From contig PARM01000040.1 in assembly GCA_002711495.1 (NCBI GenBank), positions 18,815-25,353 of the forward strand: a stretch of 6,539 nt of DNA. Direction: 5' to 3'. How positions within the stretch are numbered: the first letter of the stretch is position 1; the number at the start of each line of letters is the position of its first letter. Under the pieces are notes generated by a model that had not been told where the DNA came from, made no database searches, and was given only the letters and a program-made list of their open reading frames with translations. The DNA comes from Gammaproteobacteria bacterium (lineage in GTDB: Bacteria; Pseudomonadota; Gammaproteobacteria; Pseudomonadales; Azotimanducaceae). Of this stretch, positions 1 to 5,900 are shown one piece after another. Both the position numbers and the translations under genes were made by a program.

Positions 1-2
1 TT

Positions 3-77
3 GACGCTGAAGCTTACACCAGATTAAACAAAGCCAAAACTAATCAGGGTAACCTCAACCAGAGCCGAGTATTTTAA
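3..77 (+). CDS. Possible C-terminal tail of a convergent plus-strand gene (partial)
   Basis: A plus-strand frame enters from the left edge and reads 24 hydrophilic codons (beginning D-A-E-A-Y-T-R-L, ending S-R-V-F) before a TAA at 75-77. The composition, rich in N, Q, K and R and free of stops, suits the end of a soluble protein. It would converge on the amidohydrolase gene, whose stop lies at 113-115, leaving 35 bp between the two stops. With only 24 codons visible no family can be named, and a chance open frame cannot be excluded. A competing frame (bases 1-27) stops after eight codons. Confidence 0.3.
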   Translation, partial: DAEAYTRLNKAKTNQGNLNQSRVF

Positions 78-112
78 ACCGGAAATTGTTTCTAAGTGTC
101 CCGGGCCCTATT

Positions 113-1837
113 CTATGAAACCGGCGCGCTCTTGTTCTCGTCGCTTCGTCGAACCAGCTTTCCCGGAAGAGCACCAGTGTGAGAGCCTTTATCGAAAATA
201 ACCTCTCCTGATTTAATAGTGACGTCGTAACCCTCCGCTCGCTGGACCAAACGCCTACCACCAGCAGGCAAGTCAAATACAGCTTCGGGTCTGAACAATC
301 TCAAAGCATCAAAATCAATGATGTTCAGATCCGCTATCTTATTTTGCTCTATACGGCCCCTATCGTGCATGCCAAATGCCTCAGCTGTGCTGGAGGTGAG
401 AGATTTCACAATGTACTCCAGCGAGAGCTTCTCTCCCCTAGTTCTGTCTCTTCCCCAATGGGTCATTATGAATGTGGGCATTCCGGCGTCCGCTATCACG
501 CCGCAATGAGCACCTCCATCGCTCAGCCCAAATAATACGTTCGGATGCTCGAGTAACTTTTTTTGGTAATCCAATGAATAACTCTGATACCCACCCAGGG
601 GCTGATAAAAAAGCTCTCTTCCCTCTCCGGCTATGAGCATATCGTACATTGTCTCCATAACATCCTGACCGCGGCTTTTTGCGATGCCTGCAACACTTTC
701 TTCAATAGTAGGCTCGTAATTAGGGTTTTCTCCGAGAGGGAACACACTCTTCATTAATGTAGGCAAGTCTTGCATAAGCCCGCCCTTGATTACTGACTTT
801 TCCGACAGAAGCTTTGCTTTTATCGCCGGATCGCGTAGCTCAGAGAGCAAGTCCTCATGGCCAAGATCAGAAAGACGGTCTCGCCAAGTTGGATGCCCGA
901 CAAATGCATGGAAGCTGCTTTGCAAGCCATGCAGCACGCCGGTTGGACGACCAGCGGCCTGGGGTCTGACTTCCATACCCTCTAGACGAGCCTGCTCCGC
1001 AAGATTGTACATTTTATTATTCTCGTAAGCAGGTGCGGTGGTGGCAATAAGTGTCACCGTTAGGCCCGTTTGCTTCTGGAAGTCCTTTACCCACGCCCAT
1101 TCTTGATCCTCGCCCAGATGATCCGAAACTAACTCAAAGACAGAATTGGGCAGGCCTTTCATGCTCAGCCCTAGTGCGAGCATCTCATCGTTACCCGAAA
1201 AAGTTCCAGGCATGTACTCGCCATGAACATCTTTGTGCAGAAGTGTTTTTGAACTGGAGAACCCAAGAGCGCCTGCTTGCACACCCTCCCTTACTAGCGC
1301 AGCCATTTGATCAACTTCATCTTTGGTAGGTCCGTAGTCAGAGTTGCATCGCTCTCCCATAACATAGGCTCTGATAGCTCCATGCGGGACTTGTGTGGCC
1401 ACATCAATCGCTCGGGGAAAAGATTCCAGCGCATCGAGGTATTCAGGAAAACTTTCCCATTGCCAATTGATTCCCTCAGAGAGGGCAGCGCCAGGGATGT
1501 CTTCAACTCCCTCCATAAGCTCTATCAAAAATTTTCTGTCTTCAGGTTTTACTGGGGCGAACCCGACACCGCAGTTACCCATAACTACTGTTGTCACGCC
1601 ATGCCAACTGGAGGGAGCTAGCAGCGGGTCCCAGGTTGCTTGTCCGTCGTAGTGTGTATGAACGTCAACCCATCCGGGTGTGACCAATTTGCCTCTCGCG
1701 TCAATTTCCTGATGAGCTTCTCCAACAATCTCTCCCACAGAGACAATCTTTCCATTTTCAATAGCGATATCGGCTTCGAAGCGGTCTGCACCTGTTCCAT
1801 CGATAATTGTGCCATTTCTAATGATTATGTCGTGCAT
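113..1837 (-). CDS. N-acyl-D-amino-acid deacylase family amidohydrolase (Amidohydro_3)
   Basis: A 574-residue cytoplasmic metal-dependent hydrolase, with no signal peptide. The N-terminal beta-sandwich part (about 1-52, opening with the usual [10 protein letters not shown] block) leads into the TIM-barrel at [10 protein letters not shown], where H60 and H62 form the HxH metal site. C89 in G-N-C-G matches the metal-bridging cysteine of D-aminoacylases, and D440 in S-D-G-G-A-H matches the catalytic aspartate. The C-terminal A-D-L-N-I-I-D-F block (502-509) closes the sandwich. The family removes acyl groups from N-acyl-D-amino acids or related amides. The two barrel histidines usual in characterised D-aminoacylases (STH and HHK contexts) are not in standard form here: residues 194-206 carry H201 and H205, and H240 lies in S-D-H-L. 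The exact substrate is therefore open. Length is normal for this subgroup. The start is supported by an AAAGGG-type ribosome site at 1846-1852. Family assignment is strong and substrate weak. Confidence 0.95.
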   Translation of the reverse strand: MHDIIIRNGTIIDGTGADRFEADIAIENGKIVSVGEIVGEAHQEIDARGKLVTPGWVDVHTHYDGQATWDPLLAPSSWHGVTTVVMGNCGVGFAPVKPEDRKFLIELMEGVEDIPGAALSEGINWQWESFPEYLDALESFPRAIDVATQVPHGAIRAYVMGERCNSDYGPTKDEVDQMAALVREGVQAGALGFSSSKTLLHKDVHGEYMPGTFSGNDEMLALGLSMKGLPNSVFELVSDHLGEDQEWAWVKDFQKQTGLTVTLIATTAPAYENNKMYNLAEQARLEGMEVRPQAAGRPTGVLHGLQSSFHAFVGHPTWRDRLSDLGHEDLLSELRDPAIKAKLLSEKSVIKGGLMQDLPTLMKSVFPLGENPNYEPTIEESVAGIAKSRGQDVMETMYDMLIAGEGRELFYQPLGGYQSYSLDYQKKLLEHPNVLFGLSDGGAHCGVIADAGMPTFIMTHWGRDRTRGEKLSLEYIVKSLTSSTAEAFGMHDRGRIEQNKIADLNIIDFDALRLFRPEAVFDLPAGGRRLVQRAEGYDVTIKSGEVIFDKGSHTGALPGKLVRRSDENKSAPVS

Positions 1838-1845
1838 ATTGGTGA

Positions 1846-1876
1846 CCCTTTCAAACTTTTATCTGCACAAAGTATA
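1846..1876 (-). promoter_or_regulatory. Ribosome site and possible -10 element for the amidohydrolase gene
   Basis: On the minus strand GAAAGGG (1846-1852) sits eight bases before the ATG, a reasonable Shine-Dalgarno site that fixes the start. A TATACT hexamer (1871-1876) could be a -10 element, giving a leader of roughly 27 bases. No convincing -35 lies 16-18 bases further up; a T8 run occupies that spacer. An alternative pair, TTGAAA (1879-1884) with TAAAAG (1856-1861) at 17-bp spacing, would start the transcript inside the ribosome site and is less likely. Confidence 0.3.
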
Positions 1877-1928
1877 GCTTTCAAAAAAAATTAGCGAAAG
1901 ATAATTAAACGAGGCATGAGGGCGAGAT

Positions 1929-1950
1929 GGTCCTAGCCAAAGATTAGACC
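1929..1950 (-). other. Stem-loop between the secreted-protein gene and the amidohydrolase gene
   Basis: The minus strand reads GGTCTA, nine loop bases, then TAGGACC, forming a six-pair stem with one bulged G just downstream of the 165-residue protein's stop. No T-run follows, so it is not a standard intrinsic terminator. It could stabilise a 3' end, or be chance. Confidence 0.25.
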
Positions 1951-1958
1951 TCTTAGAG

Positions 1959-2456
1959 CTACCGGACGAAAAAGTGGCCTAAGGTGAACTTTCCGTTCGC
2001 TTGTCTTCCTGCTTCCCCTATAGGTCTGCCCAAGGCACTCGGCACATTCCCGACGTAAAGCTCATAACGGCCTGGTTTTATGGGCACAAAACTAACGTGG
2101 GCCGAGCCCGCCTCGTCGCACTCGATCGCATTGAAACTCATACCTTGCAAATGGATTTCGATGTCACCAACCGTAACCAGTCGAAGATGTGAGTTCCTCA
2201 GCAACTCTAGCATTTCAATTCGCCAGCCGCTGATATCGTCTTTAACGTCTGGGCAGTGAATATTTAGGCGATAGTATTGAGCGGTTTGCAACTGGATCTC
2301 TGTCGGCTCGAGCTTGGGGCTTCCGTCCATTGCAGTTCTGATCGATATATCCCTCGACAGCGGAGGATATTGGGCAAGATTTCCGTCGGATAAAACGCTG
2401 CTGGAGAAAACGACGATTGTCCAGGCGATAAAAAACTTTATTTTTAAATGCCTCAT
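1959..2456 (-). CDS. Secreted beta-rich protein of unknown function
   Basis: A 165-residue protein not assigned to a named family. Residues 1-23 form a Sec signal peptide: basic start (R2, K5, K7), hydrophobic core F-F-I-A-W-T-I-V-V-F, and a likely signal peptidase I site after V-L-S (21-23). The mature part looks like a small beta-sandwich: P-T-E-I-Q-L-Q (51-57), R-N-S-H-L-R-L-V-T-V (88-96), E-I-H-L-Q-G-M-S-F (100-108), V-S-F-V-P-I-K-P-G-R-Y-E-L-Y-V-G (121-136) and a closing strand at 155-165. The P-G-x-Y-x-x-Y strand resembles the end of cupredoxin folds, but the Cys-His-Met copper ligand cluster is absent; only C68 and C113 remain and might form a disulfide. A periplasmic location is therefore likely and a copper role unsupported. 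CAGGG at 2466-2470 is a usable ribosome site nine bases before the ATG. The coding sequence appears intact. Confidence 0.78.
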   Translation of the reverse strand: MRHLKIKFFIAWTIVVFSSSVLSDGNLAQYPPLSRDISIRTAMDGSPKLEPTEIQLQTAQYYRLNIHCPDVKDDISGWRIEMLELLRNSHLRLVTVGDIEIHLQGMSFNAIECDEAGSAHVSFVPIKPGRYELYVGNVPSALGRPIGEAGRQANGKFTLGHFFVR

Positions 2457-2506
2457 CTTAATTTGCCCTGATACTTCGCTCTCTCACTTTAAAAAGCAAG
2501 AAACCC

Positions 2507-2535
2507 ATTATGCACGAAAACATCGTGAATCTGGA
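2507..2535 (-). promoter_or_regulatory. Candidate promoter with an overlapping palindrome, upstream of the secreted-protein gene
   Basis: On the minus strand CATAAT (2507-2512) matches the -10 consensus at five of six bases and would start a transcript about 44 bases before the ATG. Directly upstream, in the spacer, lies a perfect 5-bp inverted repeat, CACGA-loop-TCGTG (2513-2527). This is the position where a repressor operator would act. The -35 at 17-bp spacing (TCCAGA) matches only three of six, so the promoter would be weak or activator-dependent. Confidence 0.3.
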
Positions 2536-2651
2536 TTAAATCAAACTTTAATGGTTTTTCTGGGGTGGGTGTAGCTTTGTTTTAAAAAGCGTTGGGAGCC
2601 AGTTATTTATGTTTCTTTTGGGCGGGCTTTTTCTAAAAAAGGAGAGGCCAT

Positions 2652-2843
2652 TTACCAACGAGTGTTTTTTTTACAATAATCTCTGAGCTGTGAGAAGTTT
2701 TTCTCGAACTCGCTTTCATATTTTACTTCGTCTCTTACCGCCTCTCGAACACAGTTCTCATAGGGAGACGCTAACCAATAAAAGGTGTAAACAACCATTG
2801 GGGAGAAGCCAATTAAAATCAGTAATCTGGGTATTGAAACCAT
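2652..2843 (-). CDS. Small single-pass membrane protein, unknown function
   Basis: A 63-residue protein that I cannot place in a family. Residues 6-26 (R-L-L-I-L-I-G-F-S-P-M-V-V-Y-T-F-Y-W-L-A-S) form one hydrophobic membrane segment or uncleaved anchor. The remaining 37 residues are strongly charged (E/K/R/D-rich, probably helical) and carry two cysteines, C31 and C57, that could pair if the tail is periplasmic. The start is an ATG with no strong Shine-Dalgarno site, only an A/G-rich stretch (ACAGAG) about a dozen bases upstream. It follows the single-anchor nuclease gene by 126 bp on the same strand. That spacing and the A/T-rich gap make shared transcription uncertain. The hydrophobic-then-charged layout and sensible codon use support a real gene. 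Confidence 0.58.
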   Translation of the reverse strand: MVSIPRLLILIGFSPMVVYTFYWLASPYENCVREAVRDEVKYESEFEKNFSQLRDYCKKNTRW

Positions 2844-2906
2844 CTATTCGAAATCGCTCTGTTTTCTAATCAAAATGTTGTAAGGATTAAAACCTGAAGA
2901 GATTTT

Positions 2907-2952
2907 AAAAAAAATTTGAAAACCGCAGGGGGGCCTAACAATTAGGTTTCAG
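2907..2952 (-). terminator. Weak terminator candidate after the membrane-anchored nuclease gene
   Basis: Seventeen to thirty-five bases past the nuclease stop the minus strand holds a CCTAA-TTG-TTAGG hairpin (2934-2946). It is flanked by a possible outer pairing of AAACC with GGTTT, a C6 run, and then a T8 run (2907-2914). The T-run sits 19 bases beyond the hairpin, which is too far for a textbook intrinsic terminator. It may still reduce read-through into the 63-residue gene. Confidence 0.25.
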
Positions 2953-2969
2953 TCCAGAGTTTCTATCTA

Positions 2970-3548
2970 TCAACGTTTTCTCTTTCTCCATTGCCAAGGC
3001 GCTACAGCCGCCTCGGACGCCCAAAGACCAAGCTTTTTCCTCTTCGCTTTCACTTCAGGGTCTAAAAGCGTTTCGTCTTTCAAATACTCTAAATAAACCC
3101 AAGCATGCCCATCTTCTACCATCTCTCTATTAATTTGACGGCCATTGAGAAAAACCCTGGCTACTAGGCGGCTGTAACGGTCTACGTCAATAATTTCAAG
3201 AGCGACTTCTTCGTTTCCAAGCTTTTCTTGGAGGGCAGATTTTGACTCTTTGCCCCAAGCTTGATCCATTTCAGGGGCGTCTATCTCAGCTAACCGGATA
3301 CGGTAGTTAGTTTGGTCGATCCTTACAGTAATGCTGTCCCCATCGGCCACTCGCAGTACTTCTGCTGATTCAGCCTCCAATTTCGTGTTGACCTTCGAAT
3401 CTAAGATTAAGGCAAATAAAAAGCCGGCCACAAAGCTCACGAGTATGATCGCGGTGTAAGCGAGCCAATAATTCCTAAAGGCAATAGTGGTTAAGAAACC
3501 TGCAGACCGACGGTAAACTTCGGTTTTTAAACTCCTAAGAAAATTCAA
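2970..3548 (-). CDS. Membrane-anchored staphylococcal nuclease-like (SNase) protein
   Basis: A 192-residue thermonuclease-family protein. The basic N-terminus (R5, K8, R13, R14, R25) precedes one membrane segment at about 29-49, so the nuclease domain (about 60-190) should face the periplasm. Key positions of staphylococcal nuclease are all present: D69 and D71 in A-D-G-D-S (calcium site), R85, D90 and E93 in R-L-x-x-I-D-A-P-E, and R127 in D-R-Y-S-R. Family members cut DNA and RNA, the classic enzyme giving 3'-phosphorylated products with calcium. The C-terminus is very basic (W-R-K-R-K-R), which may help hold polyanions. The start is TTG, the only start codon between the upstream stop (3564-3566) and the membrane segment, with only a weak CAGAG ribosome site (3555-3559). 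The next in-frame alternative (GTG, V38) would cut the anchor. It resembles the SNase domain encoded at 3921-4380 and may be its paralogue. Confidence 0.94.
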   Translation of the reverse strand: MNFLRSLKTEVYRRSAGFLTTIAFRNYWLAYTAIILVSFVAGFLFALILDSKVNTKLEAESAEVLRVADGDSITVRIDQTNYRIRLAEIDAPEMDQAWGKESKSALQEKLGNEEVALEIIDVDRYSRLVARVFLNGRQINREMVEDGHAWVYLEYLKDETLLDPEVKAKRKKLGLWASEAAVAPWQWRKRKR

Positions 3549-3644
3549 ATTTTTCTCTGAAACTCAATCAATAGCATGATCTTGGCACATTTGACTGATT
3601 TCCTAAACCTAAGAAAAAAGGTTGTGAAGACGAAAACAATTTTT

Positions 3645-3715
3645 TTTCAGACGGCTTTTCGTGGTCGAGGCTCGATCAACAAACCCGATTGCTGCACCAT
3701 CAGCTTTCAGACGGC
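3645..3715 (+). repeat. Two 11-bp direct repeats exactly 60 bp apart
   Basis: TTTCAGACGGC occurs at 3645-3655 and again at 3705-3715. The 60-bp period keeps both copies in the same reading frame, so each encodes S-D-G in the plus-strand frame. A related K-D-G follows 17 residues later. It may therefore be a protein-level repeat (x-D-G-x-x-W) rather than a DNA-level element. Confidence 0.5.
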
Positions 3716-3970
3716 GACGCGGCTTGGCGGAGTCAGGTTAATTGGAGTCAATTAAAAGATGGAAAAAATCTTACGTGGCACCTGCTGCCAGTGGTGAAAA
3801 GGATCATGTTTAAAAATGAAGACCGGCGTACCATTGAGCTCTCGGACATTTACGACGATCGCCAAGAAGTAAGTAAAAATGTTTCAGGCGAAGTCGATCA
3901 ACTTAGGAACGCCGAAAGCTTTAATCTCCGTTTTCTCTCCAATCCCAAGGCTTTTTCGGTGTATTCTTAG
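3689..3970 (+). CDS. Orphan plus-strand reading frame, possibly a gene remnant or frameshifted gene
   Basis: This frame is open from 3599 to the TAG at 3968-3970 (123 sense codons) and is the only substantial open frame in the 372-bp gap between the two nuclease genes. I do not recognise the product. From 3647 onward it reads like protein: three x-D-G-x-x-W-like motifs, then basic and acidic stretches such as W-H-L-L-P-V-V-K-R-I-M-F and E-L-S-D-I-Y-D-D-R. Codon use looks gene-like. No ATG or GTG lies near its front; the only upstream start codon is a TTG at 3689 without a clear ribosome site, and the first in-frame ATG is at 3806. A GTG at 3624 in another frame would join it after one slip in the T8 run at 3640-3647. 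The last 50 bp overlap the 3' end of the convergent permease-nuclease gene. It could be a 5'-truncated remnant, a slippage-controlled gene or chance. Confidence 0.35.
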   Translation: MLHHQLSDGDAAWRSQVNWSQLKDGKNLTWHLLPVVKRIMFKNEDRRTIELSDIYDDRQEVSKNVSGEVDQLRNAESFNLRFLSNPKAFSVYS

Positions 3971-5897
3971 CTGCCCACAACCCCAACTTAGACTTTACTG
4001 CTTCATCCTCCGCGACCTTCAAGGCTTTGAGATTTCTTGTTGTCCCCGGGAAAACCCAAGCGTATCCGTTGCTCACCAAATCGAGATTGACTGATCTTTT
4101 ATCTTTGTAAACAACCGCAAGCACCCGACCGAACGGATCAACCCCAACCGATTCCCATTCAATGTTTGATCGCGCTAGTTGGCTTTCCAACCACTCTTTA
4201 GACTCCTCTGCATAGGGTTGCCGATCGTATTTCCCAATTTTTTCGAACTCCGGAGCATCAATACCGTGCAGTCTTATCCTATGCCGTCGCCCAAAGGAAT
4301 CGATATAGAGGGTGTCCCCATCCACCACCCTCACTATCCTGCCCTCTATGAGCTTTGGAGCACTATCAATCAATTTCGGAGGGACATCGCTCCCTGGGAA
4401 AGACCTTCCCGTGATCGTGAGTAATGCCATTAAAACACTTATCGTTGCGAGGCAAATCCCAACTCCGATTCCACCGATAAACTTCAACTGATTCTTTGCT
4501 ACATACAAATAAACGATCGACCCAAAAAATATTGCACATAGAGTGCTAAGCATAATTTGATTCAGGGTGATTAAAGAGGAGGACTCATTTAATCTCGCTT
4601 CAATTGACAGAAACTCAACTATCTCCGCTTGATGCCCAGAGTAATACAAGAGTACCGGCACGAGAAAGAAGCCCATCAGTTGCGCACGTCTGGCACCAAG
4701 AGCCATCGGGAGAAGCCCGACCAACGAGGCGGCGACAAGGACTGTCACACCGCCCAGCCCGAGGAACAGATAGGTGAGCACAAATAAAAAGACAATCACG
4801 GACCAGTTCAGCCCCGTGACATTTAAGCGATTAATCATTTCCGCAAGTCTACGACCCGATAACCACATTACTCCTCCGGAAAGCAGTCCAGCAATAAGCA
4901 TCGAAGCTAAGATGCTGACGAGGTCAGAAGTACCAACCTCGCCACCAAGAATTTTGTCTACCGCGACAGATGCACCGCTCCTATTTTTCTCGATTAGATA
5001 GAGCGCAGCGATAGAAAATAAAGCTTCGGAGGTGTTTAACGACGAGGTAGTAACTAGGTAGGATTTATCCTCCTCGTCTCTACCTTTTTTTTTGCCTAGC
5101 CTCTCCTCGATTAGAAGCAGAAGCGTCGCAGCGTTGGCGGCCCCGAGCCCGGGCAAAATTCCCACAACAAACCCAGCTAGACCACCCCTTGTGGAGGAGC
5201 CTGCGATCATCTTTTTGTCTGTGGCCCCTTGATTGGATAAGTCAATCGGCGCGGTCTGGTCCGAAGTAGTGTAAATGGCGTACGCAAGGCCCGCCACCCC
5301 AAACAAGCCCGCTAGGCTAGGAAAAAAGGCACCGATTGGCGAGCTGCTACCGCCCTCAATAAGGGGCGACCCGAAGACAGCGATGCCAAGCCCACCGCTC
5401 ACGAAAAACACAATTGCTGAGGTGAAGATATTTCTATCGCTAGCAATTAGAACCATCGAAACCGGGACAAGTATCCAAAACATCCATTCCGTCAGCCACT
5501 CATTCACCTGGTTGAGGGAAATATTTAAGAGCACTTGAGCCCCTACAAATAACGATGCGAGTGAAATGCCTAGCCCTAGTCCTGCGAGACTTCCCATAAC
5601 CGACAACCTAACTGCAAGCAGACCCTCCCCGCGCCTAACCAGTCGGTGACCAGGAAGGAGCGTGAAGGCTTCGTCACCAGGAACCCCAAGAAACAGACCT
5701 GGAATAACATCAAAAAAGGTGTGTGAGATAGCGAGCGAGCAGGTGAAGAAAAGCAGCGCCTGGTAATCGACCCCGAGCCCTGCAAGGCCCGCACTGCTAA
5801 CCAAAAGCAGTGCCGTGATTGTGTTGACGTGAATCCCAGGAACCAGGCCAGTAAGGATTCCAAATAACACGCCGGCAATGACCGACATAATCTCCAT
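3921..5897 (-). CDS. TctA-like (DUF112/COG1784-type) permease fused to a C-terminal SNase domain
   Basis: A 658-residue two-part inner-membrane protein. Residues 1-498 form a TctA-family permease with about 12-14 membrane segments and the family's internal duplication: G-L-V-P-G-I-H-V-N-T (17-26) in the first half and G-I-L-P-G-L-G-A-A-N (246-255) in the second, with G-V-P-G-D-E-A-F-T-L-L-P-G-H at 71-84. Residues 515-652 form an SNase domain with D526 and D528 (V-D-G-D-T), R542, D547 and E550 (R-L-x-G-I-D-A-P-E) and R591 (D-P-F-G-R), so the expected catalytic set is complete. Basic loops at 401-405 and 466-472 should be cytoplasmic; the final membrane segment (about 473-496) then places the nuclease in the periplasm. 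The ATG lies three bases after the OB-fold gene's stop, with AGAAGG upstream, suggesting translational coupling. TctA normally works with TctB and TctC in carboxylate uptake, but neither is seen. Import of nuclease products is my inference. The reading frame is continuous through the junction, so the fusion is direct. Confidence 0.94.
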   Translation of the reverse strand: MEIMSVIAGVLFGILTGLVPGIHVNTITALLLVSSAGLAGLGVDYQALLFFTCSLAISHTFFDVIPGLFLGVPGDEAFTLLPGHRLVRRGEGLLAVRLSVMGSLAGLGLGISLASLFVGAQVLLNISLNQVNEWLTEWMFWILVPVSMVLIASDRNIFTSAIVFFVSGGLGIAVFGSPLIEGGSSSPIGAFFPSLAGLFGVAGLAYAIYTTSDQTAPIDLSNQGATDKKMIAGSSTRGGLAGFVVGILPGLGAANAATLLLLIEERLGKKKGRDEEDKSYLVTTSSLNTSEALFSIAALYLIEKNRSGASVAVDKILGGEVGTSDLVSILASMLIAGLLSGGVMWLSGRRLAEMINRLNVTGLNWSVIVFLFVLTYLFLGLGGVTVLVAASLVGLLPMALGARRAQLMGFFLVPVLLYYSGHQAEIVEFLSIEARLNESSSLITLNQIMLSTLCAIFFGSIVYLYVAKNQLKFIGGIGVGICLATISVLMALLTITGRSFPGSDVPPKLIDSAPKLIEGRIVRVVDGDTLYIDSFGRRHRIRLHGIDAPEFEKIGKYDRQPYAEESKEWLESQLARSNIEWESVGVDPFGRVLAVVYKDKRSVNLDLVSNGYAWVFPGTTRNLKALKVAEDEAVKSKLGLWAAKNTPKKPWDWRENGD

Positions 5898-5900
5898 CTA

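Noticed and set aside
76..124. AAACCGG repeated at 76-82 and 118-124, and the CCCGGGCCC block, as a terminator between convergent ends
   Set aside because: The repeats are direct rather than inverted, and no T-run follows the GC-rich block on either strand.
1051..1329. 92-residue plus-strand open frame inside the amidohydrolase gene, and similar frames at 1307-1621, 1640-1894 and 1294-1506
   Set aside because: They lie wholly or mostly opposite or out of frame with a strongly supported enzyme gene and show no domain-like pattern.
2314..2574. 86-residue plus-strand frame across the front of the secreted-protein gene
   Set aside because: Most of it is antisense to the signal-peptide region, and the remainder is A/T-rich leader with no protein-like pattern.
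2488..2590. TTTAAAAAGC at 2488-2497 and again at 2581-2590 as a mobile-element or attachment-site repeat
   Set aside because: The two copies are short and A/T-rich, with no gene between them and no other element features; chance is enough.
2581..2641. Possible intrinsic terminator around GGCGGGC followed by T5 (plus strand), and the A/T hairpin at 2627-2641
   Set aside because: No matching GC-rich partner arm precedes the T-run, and the hairpin is purely A/T.
3549..3920. A minus-strand gene or broken nuclease copy in the gap
   Set aside because: The minus-strand frame I translated across the gap is broken by several stops, no sizeable open frame is present on that strand, and no SNase motif is visible.
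4179..5538. Plus-strand open frames opposite the permease-nuclease gene
   Set aside because: They are antisense shadows of membrane-segment codons and lack ribosome sites and recognisable protein features.
3921..5897. Calling the permease a citrate or tricarboxylate transporter
   Set aside because: Only the broad TctA family is supported; the TctB and TctC partners are missing and the fused nuclease points elsewhere.
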